Shown here piece by piece: positions 55,943-64,000 of a stretch of 64,000 nt of DNA. A program made the translations under genes and the position numbers. The notes beneath the pieces were generated by a model that was given only the letters and a program-made list of their open reading frames with translations, was not told the origin of the DNA and ran no database searches. The stretch is from assembly GCA_013373625.1 (NCBI GenBank), contig JABXHM010000014.1:102324-166323 (forward strand). Reading direction: 5' to 3'. Position 1 is the first letter of the stretch. Each line of letters begins with the position of its first letter. The DNA is from Alteromonadaceae bacterium. GTDB lineage: Bacteria; Pseudomonadota; Gammaproteobacteria; Enterobacterales; Alteromonadaceae.

Positions 55943-58204
55943 TTAATCACTATCAGACCGGTTTTTTATAAGTGATTTTTCACGCAACCAAATCAACGCA
56001 TCCTCGACGGGCATGGGCTTAGCAAACAAGTAGCCCTGAGCCGTGCAGTAGTTATTGTCGATAAGTAGCTGGCGCTGCTCTTCTGTTTCTACTCCTTCAG
56101 CAATCATATTAAATTTAAATCGCTCGGCCAGTTTGTTGATCATCTGGATGATATGTAACGCGTTGCCATTGTTTTGTGCCGATAAGTCGCTTACAAATTT
56201 TTGATCGACTTTAATGGTCGTGGCGGCAAGTTCAGTAAGCTGGGACAAAGAAGAATATCCCGTGCCAAAATCATCAATACTTACCCCTACGCCTTTATCA
56301 ATAAGCTTTCTCAGTATTGGGTTTATGACGGTATAGTCCTGGGTAGATTGACTCTCAGTCACTTCAATATCCACCAAGTCAGGCGAAACTATCTGATTGT
56401 CGATGTAATGGTGTATCCCATTGAAAATAACCGGGTTGGTAATATCGCTATTGGCCAGATTAAACGAAACGGGTAGGTGGTAACCAGCCGTTGTTAGCGC
56501 TTGAATGGCAGCTATGGTTTTATGCAGTACCAGCTCAGCAATTTCCAGACTGAGTCCGGAGGCCTCAGCAATGGGAATAAACTCACCTGGTGGACACAAT
56601 GAACCATCCTGGGTACGCCAGCGCAACAGCGCCTCAAAACCCACCGGTTCACCGGTTGTCAACTTCACCTTTGGTTGCAATACCATAAAAAAACCGTCTT
56701 TATTGATTAGCGCTTGCTTCAGGTCGGTTAAAATTTGCGTTCTTCTGGCCAGGCGTTGCATCATAGCGTCGTCAAACTTAACAACCAGTTCTCCGTAAGT
56801 TTTTGCTTTATTCAGAGCCTGATTAGCTAACACCAATACCTGATTCACGTTGTACGAAGACATGTCCGAAAAGTCGAGCAGACCAATTTGAGACTGTAGT
56901 TGAATATCAAGGTGATCCATTTGGATGGGCTCAGCTCGAAACGCCTCAAGTGCTTTGATTTGTGGCTGCAATTCAGATTTAAACACCAAAGCAATGGTTT
57001 CCTGATCCCATACCGCGCAAAGGTAATGATCTGGAAAGTGCGACTGTATAGCGTCTCCGAAAGCTTTGAGTATATTCGTTGCGTAAGCGTGTCCTACCAT
57101 CATTTCCGTGCTGTCGTAATTTCGCAGTCTGAATAGCGCCAGAGTACTTTGATTACGATAACGCGCCGTTTGCTGATTAAGCTCTCTGGCCAACCAGTTG
57201 CGATTGTGCATACCGGTTGCATTATCCAAGTAGGCTAATTCGCTCAGGCGGTTCATTAACGCCTGATTGACAAATCCGCTGCTGATGTTTTCGGAAAATA
57301 CCTGTAACAATTTTAAGTGGCTAGTATCAAGGCGAAATGGAGAGTCGACATACATGAGATATTGCTGATTGTCATATTCACTGGTGTCGAAATACAGTAT
57401 GGAAAATTCGCTGTCAAAAGTGTGGTTTTGGTTCTGCCAGGTTGAGTAAATTGCTGTTTTTACACGAAGTTGTTGCTTCATTGGCAACAAGTCAAAGAGG
57501 CTTTCAAGCCGTCCTTCAATCAATGCCTTAAAACGTTTACTGGCGGCCACGATAGGTGCCAACTCAACACTTTCGGCGTTTGACTTGACAATACACGTTA
57601 TGCCGCCTGATTGCGGCACATTAATCACCCTTGTGATTGCCTCCAGAACCGTATTTGCAAACTCTTTATTATCTTGTTTGGGGGTTAATGAGCGCGACGA
57701 ATCAACAATCATTTGCAAACCACGTTTAGCCACCTGCAGTTGATAAGAGGTTTGCCAGGTGCGAAGGTTACTTACCACCACGCTTTTTAATTTGTCAGCG
57801 TCGAGATCTGTTTTATTCCAGTATTCGGCGATGTCGTGCTCATAAATTGTCTCGTTTCGTGGCACAATGCCAGGTTGGCCAGTAAGCAGCACGATGCGGA
57901 TAATGCTATTGCCGATGACGTTACGTATGGTTTCAATCAGAAACAAACCGGCATCGTCGGTTTCCATGATTACATCAAGCAGTATAACGCTGATATCGTC
58001 GCGGGCAGAAAGTATATTGGCAGCCGCTGCGGCCGAGCCAACCTTAATGAGTTCAATATCCCGCTGTTGATATTGTAGGCCTTGTAAAGCCAGTTCCAGG
58101 ACATCCTGGTAGGCAGGATCATCCTCAACACTTAGCACTTTCCAGCTATCCAGGCTGGCCGGAGAAAAATCCTCAGGTTCACTGAATTCAAATAACTCAC
58201 TCAT
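55943..58204 (-). CDS. response regulator with DUF3369, degenerate GGDEF and EAL domains (kinase partner)
   Basis: A 753-residue regulator, start set at the ATG at 58204 because AAAGGAAAAGGC precedes it and the protein then aligns with its paralogue at 49705; a frame from 58249 adds 15 unlike residues. REC (about 20-145) has phospho-acceptor Asp77 (ILLDVIMETDDAG); DUF3369 follows. The GGDEF signature is missing (CAVWDQETIALVF). EAL is intact: GFEALLRW, NLANSD, EVTESQS, IDDFGTGYSS, KVDQKFV. The expected output is c-di-GMP breakdown controlled by the downstream kinase. Confidence 0.9.
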   Translation of the reverse strand: MSELFEFSEPEDFSPASLDSWKVLSVEDDPAYQDVLELALQGLQYQQRDIELIKVGSAAAAANILSARDDISVILLDVIMETDDAGLFLIETIRNVIGNSIIRIVLLTGQPGIVPRNETIYEHDIAEYWNKTDLDADKLKSVVVSNLRTWQTSYQLQVAKRGLQMIVDSSRSLTPKQDNKEFANTVLEAITRVINVPQSGGITCIVKSNAESVELAPIVAASKRFKALIEGRLESLFDLLPMKQQLRVKTAIYSTWQNQNHTFDSEFSILYFDTSEYDNQQYLMYVDSPFRLDTSHLKLLQVFSENISSGFVNQALMNRLSELAYLDNATGMHNRNWLARELNQQTARYRNQSTLALFRLRNYDSTEMMVGHAYATNILKAFGDAIQSHFPDHYLCAVWDQETIALVFKSELQPQIKALEAFRAEPIQMDHLDIQLQSQIGLLDFSDMSSYNVNQVLVLANQALNKAKTYGELVVKFDDAMMQRLARRTQILTDLKQALINKDGFFMVLQPKVKLTTGEPVGFEALLRWRTQDGSLCPPGEFIPIAEASGLSLEIAELVLHKTIAAIQALTTAGYHLPVSFNLANSDITNPVIFNGIHHYIDNQIVSPDLVDIEVTESQSTQDYTVINPILRKLIDKGVGVSIDDFGTGYSSLSQLTELAATTIKVDQKFVSDLSAQNNGNALHIIQMINKLAERFKFNMIAEGVETEEQRQLLIDNNYCTAQGYLFAKPMPVEDALIWLREKSLIKNRSDSD

Positions 58205-58375
58205 GCCTTTTCCTTTGCAACTAAAACTCTTTACGAAATATGCATCCAAACACTAAACGAATATGCCCCTTAAAAAGCAGGTAAATAGCTTCAGAATCGT
58301 TAGATAAGTGTTGTCTAATATTTCAAATTTGCAAGAAACAGGAAGGGATAACGGATCGGCAGTGTAATTAAGATT

Positions 58376-58399
58376 GTGGCAATGCAAGGGCATTGCCAC
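58376..58399 (-). terminator. hairpin after the desaturase gene
   Basis: Perfect 10-bp stem GTGGCAATGC / GCATTGCCAC with a 4-nt loop, 9 bp after the desaturase stop. On the minus strand the following bases (AATCTTAATT) give only a poor T-tract, so termination may be partial. Confidence 0.6.
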
Positions 58400-58407
58400 A
58401 CGGATTT

Positions 58408-59535
58408 TTAGTTAAAGGCAAACTCCAATTGGCTAACTTTGAGCCATTTTTCTTTTTGTAGAAGTAGAGATTGCTTCAGCTCTTTATATTTAAAGTCAAG
58501 CTCAAGTCGCTCCATACTTTTCATTAAATGCTCTTTTCGCAACGTCATGATGCGTTTTTTGGTGGTGTAGTAGTCGTTCATCTTTTGCATAAGAACATCG
58601 TATTCCTTATGCAGGGTATGCATGATCTCTTCACCGTTAGGCAGCATAGATACCTTCTCACTGGCGTATTTTAATTGCATGGCCAAACGCGCTTTTTCGA
58701 TCCGCTCTTCCGGGCAGGTACGCAGGTTTTTTGTTAAACCAACAAAAGACAAACCTTTGATTAGCCATTTAGTTGGATCGTACTGATACCATTTAATGCC
58801 ATTGCGGTAGTCATACTCAAAAATGTGATGGTAGTTATGGTAACCCTCACCAAAGGTAAACAACGCGATGATGCCATTATCACGAGCAGAGTTTGTGTCA
58901 GTGTAGGGGCGACTGCCCCAATAATGAGCCAGTGAGTTAATAAAGAAGGTGACATGGTGGACCATTACTAAACGGAAGACGCCCGCCAGCAATATCATGC
59001 CCAGTACATCGCCGTTAATCCACCCTAATAGCGCCGTAACGCCAAAATTTGAGGCTAATACAATGGCCAGGTAATGTTTGTGTTGCCACATGACGACTTT
59101 ATCTTTTAGCAAATCCTTGCAGTTGCTGTAATCATCGTAGCGGTGTGCCTGATATTCACGAAGCATCCAGCCAATGTGCGAAAACCAAAACCCTTTTTGG
59201 GCGGAGTAAGGGTCTTTGTCATTCACATCGACATGCCGGTGGTGCACACGGTGGTCTGAAGACCAGTGTAATATGCTGTTTTGCAAAGCCATGGCTCCGC
59301 CTATAGCCAGAACAACTTTTACAACCGGGTGCGCATCATAGGTTTTGTGAGCCCACAAACGATGATAACCAGCGGTAATGGACATACCGGTGGCAAAAAA
59401 TAATATAACGGTGGTCACAATTTCAGTGGTGTCAAATCCGTATGAAAAGGCCCATAAAGGCGCGCCTACAAAGGCGATTAATCCAGTCACCACAAAGACC
59501 AGCACGTTGGTGATAATTAAACGTGGCTTGTTCAT
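58408..59535 (-). CDS. acyl-CoA/fatty acid delta-9 desaturase
   Basis: A 375-residue integral membrane diiron desaturase. Three histidine boxes are intact: HRLWAH (58-63), HRVHH (95-99) and HNYHH (233-237), with hydrophobic pairs between them. A C-terminal helical tail of about 90 residues (EEIMHTLHKEYDVLMQKMND in part) is longer than in minimal desaturases and may form a coiled coil. It introduces a double bond into saturated acyl chains for membrane fluidity. It is divergent from fabR, with a FabR-like operator between. Confidence 0.92.
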   Translation of the reverse strand: MNKPRLIITNVLVFVVTGLIAFVGAPLWAFSYGFDTTEIVTTVILFFATGMSITAGYHRLWAHKTYDAHPVVKVVLAIGGAMALQNSILHWSSDHRVHHRHVDVNDKDPYSAQKGFWFSHIGWMLREYQAHRYDDYSNCKDLLKDKVVMWQHKHYLAIVLASNFGVTALLGWINGDVLGMILLAGVFRLVMVHHVTFFINSLAHYWGSRPYTDTNSARDNGIIALFTFGEGYHNYHHIFEYDYRNGIKWYQYDPTKWLIKGLSFVGLTKNLRTCPEERIEKARLAMQLKYASEKVSMLPNGEEIMHTLHKEYDVLMQKMNDYYTTKKRIMTLRKEHLMKSMERLELDFKYKELKQSLLLQKEKWLKVSQLEFAFN

Positions 59536-59546
59536 AATTCACTCTC

Positions 59547-59564
59547 AGCTTACAAGTGTACGCT
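59547..59564. promoter_or_regulatory. FabR-like operator between desaturase and fabR
   Basis: AGCTTACA-AG-TGTACGCT has 8-bp arms with one mismatch, centred 20 bp before the desaturase ATG. It closely resembles, as I recall them, the GCGTACA-N2-TGTACGC sites bound by FabR at E. coli fabA and fabB. Confidence 0.65.
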
Positions 59565-59640
59565 AATTTATCTTTAAAACAGGTGTTTCGCAAGGTAAAT
59601 ACCGTTAATATTAGCCTTAAGAATAAGTAGGAGGTGCTCG

Positions 59641-60267
59641 TTGAGCCGCCAGGAACAAAAGCAAAAAACCCGGCAGAATATTATTGCCGCAGCATTTCAA
59701 TTACTTAATGAAAACCGAACGCTTTCGGCCATTAGCTTACGAGAAGTTGCCAGAGAAGCGGGTATAGCGCCCACATCATTTTATCGCCATTTTAAAGATA
59801 TGGACGAGCTTGGCCTGACCTTAGTTGATGAAGCCGGTTTAGCGTTACGGCAATTAATGCGTCAGGCCAGGCGACGTATCGCTTCTGGTGGTGGCGTAAT
59901 AGATACGTCCGTTGATACTTTTATGGAGTTCATAGCCGCGAATAGCAATGTGTTCAGGTTATTACTACGTGAGCATACCGGTACCTCAGCGGCGTACCGT
60001 TTAGCAGTCTCCCGAGAAATACAGCACTTCACCGACGAGCTCAGCGACTATATTATAGAGCAGTTACGCATACCCTACGATGTTGCAGTGTTGCAAGCTG
60101 AAGCGATGGTGCGTTTGGTATTCAGTGCCGGCGCCGACGCCCTGGAAGCGGACACTATTTTACGCAATGCGATAAGTAACCGATTGAAGCGTCAGTTGCG
60201 TTTTATCCAGTTGGGCAGTCTCGCTTACTTGCAGTCACTGCAAGATAAACCTTCGAACAATACCTAA
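59641..60267 (+). CDS. fabR: FabR transcriptional repressor of unsaturated fatty acid synthesis
   Basis: A 208-residue TetR-family regulator nearly matching E. coli FabR in the HTH ([22 protein letters not shown] in part) and in [24 protein letters not shown] and [13 protein letters not shown]. The start is TTG at 59641, chosen because AGGAGGTG lies just upstream and no ATG is available before the conserved region. It senses the saturated/unsaturated acyl balance and represses unsaturated fatty acid genes, here most likely the divergent desaturase. Its stop overlaps the stop of convergent trmA. Confidence 0.95.
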   Translation: MSRQEQKQKTRQNIIAAAFQLLNENRTLSAISLREVAREAGIAPTSFYRHFKDMDELGLTLVDEAGLALRQLMRQARRRIASGGGVIDTSVDTFMEFIAANSNVFRLLLREHTGTSAAYRLAVSREIQHFTDELSDYIIEQLRIPYDVAVLQAEAMVRLVFSAGADALEADTILRNAISNRLKRQLRFIQLGSLAYLQSLQDKPSNNT

Positions 60268-61373
60268 CGCCGTTTCAGCATTACCCCGGTTTCAATATGA
60301 TCGGTAAAAGGGAACTGATCAAACAATGCGGCACGAATAACCTCATGGGTAGCTGATAAGCTGTCAAGGTTTGCTGCCAGGGTAACAGGGTTACAGGAGA
60401 TATAAAGTATGTGTTCGAAGCGGTTGATCATCTTAGTGGTAGCTGGATCCAGGCCTGCGCGCGGCGGGTCTACCAACACTGTATTGAATTGCTTGTCGTC
60501 CAGTGAAATGTTTTTGAGTCGTTCAAAGGTACGTTTGCCCTCTAGCGCTTCAACAAACTCTTCGCTTGAAAGTCTGGCAATTTGAACATTGTTAATATTA
60601 TTTATCTGAATATTGAATTGTGCTGCCTCAACCGAAGGTTTAGCAATTTCAGTACCGACCACATGGTCAAAGTGGGCAGCCAGCGGTATCGAAAAATTAC
60701 CGGCTCCACAATACAGTTCCAACAAGTCTCCTTGTAAAGACTGACTTTGTTCAATGGCCCACTCAATCATGTGGGTATTTACAACCGCATTAGGTTGAGT
60801 AAAGCTATTTTCTATATGTTTAAACTGGTAGATTTTTCCTTCTACCGGCAGATGCTCAATAATGTAGTCGTTGCCGATAATTTGCTTTTGCTTGCGGGCT
60901 CGACCAATAATACTGACGGTGAACTCGCGGCTGAGGAACTCCCGTAGCTGGCTTGCGGCAATCTGCCATTCTTCATCGAGAGGACGATGGTACAGCAGAC
61001 TAATAACACACTCTTCTGACAGGCCACTTAGAAAATCTACCTGAAACAACTTTTTACGTAAGACCGCGTTATTCCGTACATAGTCAATAAGCTTAACCAT
61101 CAGTGCATTAATGGTATTAGATGCGGCAGGAAATGCATTTACCCGGTACGGCGTTTTGGTTTCTTTATTAAACATAATGTAATAGAGATCATCACCTTCA
61201 TGCCACACGCGAAATTCAGCCCGCATTCGGTAGTGCTGAACGGCCGAGCGATATACTTCGATATCATCACTGTAATAAGGCGCTAGCAACTGACTCAGTC
61301 GCGTTGTCTTGGCGCTGAGCTGCTGTTGGTAGTCAGTCTCAGAGGGTGCTGCTGTATTCATTTTATCATCCAT
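60264..61373 (-). CDS. trmA: tRNA (uracil-54-C5)-methyltransferase
   Basis: A 369-residue SAM-dependent enzyme making ribothymidine 54 in tRNA. Closely follows E. coli TrmA (366 aa): [36 protein letters not shown] (SAM), VDPPRAGLD and [10 protein letters not shown] with the catalytic Cys. A second in-frame ATG four codons later (61361) is a possible start. It shares stop-codon bases with convergent fabR, an arrangement also seen in E. coli's trmA/fabR neighbourhood. Confidence 0.96.
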   Translation of the reverse strand: MDDKMNTAAPSETDYQQQLSAKTTRLSQLLAPYYSDDIEVYRSAVQHYRMRAEFRVWHEGDDLYYIMFNKETKTPYRVNAFPAASNTINALMVKLIDYVRNNAVLRKKLFQVDFLSGLSEECVISLLYHRPLDEEWQIAASQLREFLSREFTVSIIGRARKQKQIIGNDYIIEHLPVEGKIYQFKHIENSFTQPNAVVNTHMIEWAIEQSQSLQGDLLELYCGAGNFSIPLAAHFDHVVGTEIAKPSVEAAQFNIQINNINNVQIARLSSEEFVEALEGKRTFERLKNISLDDKQFNTVLVDPPRAGLDPATTKMINRFEHILYISCNPVTLAANLDSLSATHEVIRAALFDQFPFTDHIETGVMLKRR

Positions 61374-61569
61374 CCCGCAATTCGAGCGGCATTGTAGTGG
61401 GTTTTAAGTAAACTTCCAATCTCAGCAAGCGATGTTGCTTAGCGGTGTCAGGCTTGGCCAAACGCAAATAAAGTCCGGTAAAACAACTCCTATTTAATAA
61501 TTTTGTATTAAAATTAAACTATCTCAACTTTCTGCCGATAATGTTTATGAGGTGAGAGAGGATTAAATT

Positions 61570-62859
61570 ATGACTGTGGAATCGATTCCAGCAGCTAAAG
61601 GCGCTCAGCCGTCGGTTGAAAAACCAGACGTCGCGCTTAAAAAGCAGCTTCAGCAAGAAGGCTTGCGTCAGGCACGCGAGTTTCAGCAAAATAGCCAACT
61701 CAGCAATAAGGTTGTAGCAGATCAACCTGCCAGTCAGGTTTCTGTATCACAGAGCCGCGTTGCCAGTTCATTACTTGTCAGTTCCTTTGAGCAAAAAGTA
61801 GTGCTTAATGAGCGCCGTTTTAAAAATGCGCAATATGACACTCCGAGTGAAGAGAAGTCGGGGTTTGATTTTGAAAAGGTCGCACGCAATGTATTAAAGT
61901 TTGTGGGTGGCGTGGTACGCGGCGCAGCGAAAAGTGGTGCTAATGAAGAAACGCTGACTGATTTACTCGGTCAGGCGCGATCCGGTGTTGCCAAGGGGAT
62001 CGCTATGGCCGAAAAAGATTTGGCTGGCTTTATGAACCCCGAAATAAGTGATGGTATCCGTAATAGTAGAGAAGCTATTGGTACCGGCATTGATAAACTG
62101 GAAGATGAGGTGTTGTCGCCGTTTCGTGATAGTACGAGTACGGGTGTAACACAAAGCGGCGGATTTGGTGAATCACAACAATCAGGATTAAGGATCCGCA
62201 CTAAAGACGGCGACGAAGTAGAAATTAACTTTGGTCAGTCGCGGCAACTTCAATACAGTGTAAGTCAGCAAAATACCTATAACGGTAATGGCGGTGATAT
62301 TAAAGACGGTAATAATAATGCCGGTAGCAATGCGCCTGCTGTCGAGTCACAGACCACGACCAGTATGGAGTATTTTGAATATCGGGGTTTAAGCTTTTCG
62401 GTGAAAGGTGATCTCGACAAAGAAGAGCTCACAGCCATTAGTGATTTGGTCAAACAAATATCCGATGTGAGTAAGTCCTTCTTTGATGGTGATCTGGATA
62501 AGGCACTGGATAAGGCGCTCGATTTAGGTTTTGATGAAAAAGAACTTGCAGGGTTTTCCTTAAAACTAAACCAGCAGCAAATTGCCAGTGAGAAAATTTC
62601 AGCTTATCAGGAGGTTGGTCAGTCTGATTCATCGGAGTTAAAACAGTACTTACGCCCAATCCAGGAATATATGGAAGAGCTAAAGTCTATGAATCAGCTA
62701 CTCGACGCCACTGTAAAAGAGGGTGATAGCTATCAGTCGTTAGTGAATGGTGTTATCAATCAGATGAAAGAAGTACATGTGCCCGATGTGGTGACGGCGA
62801 TCAATCGTTTTCATCAGTTCAATAGCAAACTCAGTGCGTCAAAGCCAGAAGCTGAATAG
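61570..62859 (+). CDS. DUF5610-type hypothetical protein
   Basis: A 429-residue protein without signal peptide or membrane helix. The N-terminal third (LKKQLQQEGLRQAREFQQNSQL; SRVASSLLVSSFEQKVVLNERRF, both given in part) and the block NVLKFVGGVVRGAAKSG...LLGQARSGVAKGIAMAEKDL fit DUF5610. A Gly/Asn-rich linker (about 235-260) leads to an acidic helical C-terminal domain with repeated LDKALDKALDLG. Function unknown. It is a single gene ended by a strong bidirectional terminator. Confidence 0.65.
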   Translation: MTVESIPAAKGAQPSVEKPDVALKKQLQQEGLRQAREFQQNSQLSNKVVADQPASQVSVSQSRVASSLLVSSFEQKVVLNERRFKNAQYDTPSEEKSGFDFEKVARNVLKFVGGVVRGAAKSGANEETLTDLLGQARSGVAKGIAMAEKDLAGFMNPEISDGIRNSREAIGTGIDKLEDEVLSPFRDSTSTGVTQSGGFGESQQSGLRIRTKDGDEVEINFGQSRQLQYSVSQQNTYNGNGGDIKDGNNNAGSNAPAVESQTTTSMEYFEYRGLSFSVKGDLDKEELTAISDLVKQISDVSKSFFDGDLDKALDKALDLGFDEKELAGFSLKLNQQQIASEKISAYQEVGQSDSSELKQYLRPIQEYMEELKSMNQLLDATVKEGDSYQSLVNGVINQMKEVHVPDVVTAINRFHQFNSKLSASKPEAE

Positions 62860-62870
62860 CACATTAAACA

Positions 62871-62897
62871 AAAAAGCCCCCGAAAGGGGGCTTTTTG
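62871..62897. terminator. bidirectional terminator between DUF5610 gene and RRM gene
   Basis: Perfect 11-bp stem AAAAAGCCCCC / GGGGGCTTTTT with loop GAAA. T-runs on both strands serve the two convergent genes. Confidence 0.95.
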
Positions 62898-62939
62898 ATT
62901 GTTGATAAATGTCGGTTAAAAGAGCCAATCAATATTGCG

Positions 62940-63422
62940 CTAATCAGTGACTTTATCTTTTGCAGGGCGAACTTTTAACGTTCTGTCCTGAAATACCGAG
63001 TCGTTGAACTGAGTAATAATTGCATCGATATCACCATTGATAACTTCAATAAAGCCATACCCTTTCCGTTTACCGGTTTTCTTGTCTTTCATTAAACGAA
63101 CAGACTGAATACGAACGTGGTCTTCAAAGTACGCCTTAACAGCAGCTTCGTTTGCTTTATACGGTAAATTACCCACATATAATGTAGAAATATCCTCAGA
63201 CATAGCCGGCGCATTATGTGAATGGCGCGAAGCGGAAACGTTTTTATGACTGGAAGTACTAAAAAAAGATGCTATCCATGGCGTAACGATACCGCTTAGT
63301 AATAGTGAAGCGGCAACAACTGCTGGTGCAGGTCCTTCAATAGCGACTTGATGAGTTAATATAAATCCTAAAACAGCCAAAACGAGGCTGACTAAAAAAC
63401 ATTGCATTAAGCTGACTTTCAT
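62940..63422 (-). CDS. membrane-anchored RRM RNA-binding protein
   Basis: A 160-residue protein with two hydrophobic helices (about 5-24 and 32-53) and a C-terminal RNA recognition motif (about 79-155) carrying RNP2 LYVGNL (81-86) and RNP1 KGYGFIEV (120-127). The short Gly/Pro turn between the helices makes a membrane hairpin, placing the RRM in the cytoplasm. RRM proteins are uncommon in bacteria and usually soluble. It is divergent from the rRNA operon. Met74 just before the RRM could give a soluble form, but no good ribosome binding site is seen there. Role unknown; RNA tethering at the membrane is an inference. Confidence 0.8.
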   Translation of the reverse strand: MKVSLMQCFLVSLVLAVLGFILTHQVAIEGPAPAVVAASLLLSGIVTPWIASFFSTSSHKNVSASRHSHNAPAMSEDISTLYVGNLPYKANEAAVKAYFEDHVRIQSVRLMKDKKTGKRKGYGFIEVINGDIDAIITQFNDSVFQDRTLKVRPAKDKVTD

Positions 63423-63517
63423 AATGCTACCTTAATAATTGTTATGAAAAGAAGGGTGGCTCCCTGAATTTTACTCATTTATAACAAAATGAACAATATT
63501 AGTTCACAAGTATGTAG

Positions 63518-63536
63518 TAACAAATGTCATTTGTTA
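63518..63536. promoter_or_regulatory. 19-bp palindrome between RRM gene and rRNA promoters
   Basis: TAACAAATG-T-CATTTGTTA is a perfect dyad about 96 bp before the RRM gene start and 72 bp before the first rrn -35. Its position suits an operator for either side. The rest of the 63.42-63.95 kb gap is AT-rich UP-like sequence, promoters and rRNA leader. Confidence 0.45.
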
Positions 63537-63607
63537 ACCATATTGCTGTGAAAATAGACGCTTAAGGTCCTTTTTTAAAAAAATGCACTAAAACTAACAA
63601 AAAACTA

Positions 63608-63635
63608 TTGACCAAAAATATCTGGGATGTAGAAT
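63608..63635 (+). promoter_or_regulatory. rrn P1 promoter
   Basis: TTGACC, 16-bp spacer, TAGAAT, then GCGCGCC as a GC-rich discriminator expected for stringent control. An A/T-rich stretch just upstream (63570-63607) looks like an UP element. Confidence 0.75.
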
Positions 63636-63720
63636 GCGCGCCAGTTCTTAAGGGCTACGAAGCAAATCGTTTCAAAGCTTGTAAGCACCAAAACTTAAAC
63701 AAAAAGATTAAGAAAAAGTG

Positions 63721-63748
63721 TTGACACTAAGAATTAAAAGCGTATTAT
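63721..63748 (+). promoter_or_regulatory. rrn P2 promoter
   Basis: TTGACA, 16-bp spacer, TATTAT, followed by ACGCATCCCGC. It lies 113 bp after P1, the usual tandem arrangement of gamma-proteobacterial rrn operons. Confidence 0.8.
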
Positions 63749-63833
63749 ACGCATCCCGCTTCGGCAGGGCCTGAACGGCACCGAGGCAGCAAGGTTAAGC
63801 TAGATGGCTGAAAAAGACGAGAGTCCTCCTTGC

Positions 63834-63900
63834 GCAGAAAGAAACATCCTTTCTGCACTTTGTTCTTTAAAAATCAGATAACAAGACAATTTGTGTGGGC
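63834..63900 (+). promoter_or_regulatory. rrn leader antitermination elements (boxB, boxA, boxC-like)
   Basis: GCAGAAAG / CTTTCTGC makes an 8-bp boxB hairpin (63834-63856); TGTTCTTTAAAAA (63861-63873) is boxA; TTGTGTGGGC (63891-63900) resembles boxC. These load NusB/NusE and other factors to prevent rho termination in rRNA. Confidence 0.8.
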
Positions 63901-63946
63901 ACTCATTAAGAGTGTCACAACGACAATTCAAAATTTCGATATATTT

Positions 63947-64000
63947 AATTGAAGAGTTTGATCATGGCTCAGATTGAACGCTGGCGGCAGGCCTAACACA
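63947..64000 (+). rRNA. rrs: 16S ribosomal RNA (first 54 bases)
   Basis: Starts AATTGAAGAGTTTGATCATG and continues with GGCTCAG and GAACGCTGGCGGCAGGCC, the universal 5' end of bacterial 16S rRNA. The mature 5' end is set by alignment to E. coli position 2; the gene runs off the right edge. Confidence 0.97.

Noticed and set aside
58282..58310. TTAGA-N9-TCTAA dyad upstream of the response regulator/kinase pair
   Set aside because: Arms are only 5 bp and the region is AT-rich, so it is likely to be chance.
1..64000. Mobile elements, CRISPR arrays, tRNA genes
   Set aside because: No transposase, integrase, terminal repeats, regularly spaced repeats or cloverleaf sequence was found by reading; the accessory-looking xylan locus shows no flanking repeats or integration genes.

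Overview
The window comes from a free-living marine-type gammaproteobacterium, most likely a member of the Alteromonadaceae (Alteromonas and relatives). The housekeeping genes fit this: sthA, dusA, trmA/fabR, cysJIH, a TIGR04219-type outer membrane protein, a DUF2333 protein, a psp cluster and an rrn operon of gamma-proteobacterial type. Proteins closely resemble E. coli counterparts where these exist (YbdG, XylR, FabR, TrmA, CysI, ManD/RspA). I see no prophage, insertion sequence, CRISPR array or tRNA gene.

Layout. (1) 1-5.2 kb: a truncated short-chain dehydrogenase-like gene, a YggN-type periplasmic protein, a small membrane protein, a YbdG-type mechanosensitive channel and two tandem PlsC-type acyltransferases. 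(2) 5.4-38.8 kb: a large glucuronoxylan locus. It encodes a CE15 glucuronoyl esterase, GH3 xylosidase, GH10 xylanase, a small carbohydrate-binding-like protein, a TonB receptor with a flavin halogenase and a DUF6445 protein, a GH9 enzyme, a SASA-type acetylesterase, xylA/xylB/xylR, a GH43 xylosidase, a GH115 alpha-glucuronidase, a sugar MFS porter, a second GH43, a TRAP transporter and a mannonate dehydratase. (3) 38.9-48.7 kb: dusA, two small proteins, the psp cluster, a DUF2333/outer membrane protein pair and cysJIH. (4) 48.7-58.2 kb: a TIGR03899-like protein, two response regulators with DUF3369-GGDEF-EAL architecture, a sensor kinase and sthA. (5) 58.4-64 kb: a delta-9 desaturase with divergent fabR, trmA, a DUF5610 protein, a membrane-anchored RRM protein, then the promoters, leader and first bases of a 16S rRNA gene.

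How the xylan genes fit together. Outside or at the cell surface, GH10 cuts the backbone, CE15 breaks lignin-glucuronate ester links, and the SASA esterase may remove acetyl groups. The TonB receptor imports oligosaccharides. In the periplasm or as lipoproteins, GH115 removes (methyl)glucuronate, and GH43 and GH3 trim arabinose and xylose. Xylose enters by the MFS porter and is converted by XylA and XylB under XylR. The uronate probably enters by the TRAP system and passes through mannonate to KDG. The uronate isomerase and fructuronate reductase needed for that route are not in this window.

The least explained parts are the halogenase/DUF6445 pair tied to the TonB receptor, two candidate sigma-54 promoters serving a small-protein pair and the psp genes, a 13-bp inverted repeat covering the cysJ ribosome binding site, and the membrane-anchored RRM protein beside the rRNA operon. 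All assignments rest on reading sequence and recalling families; no database search was run.
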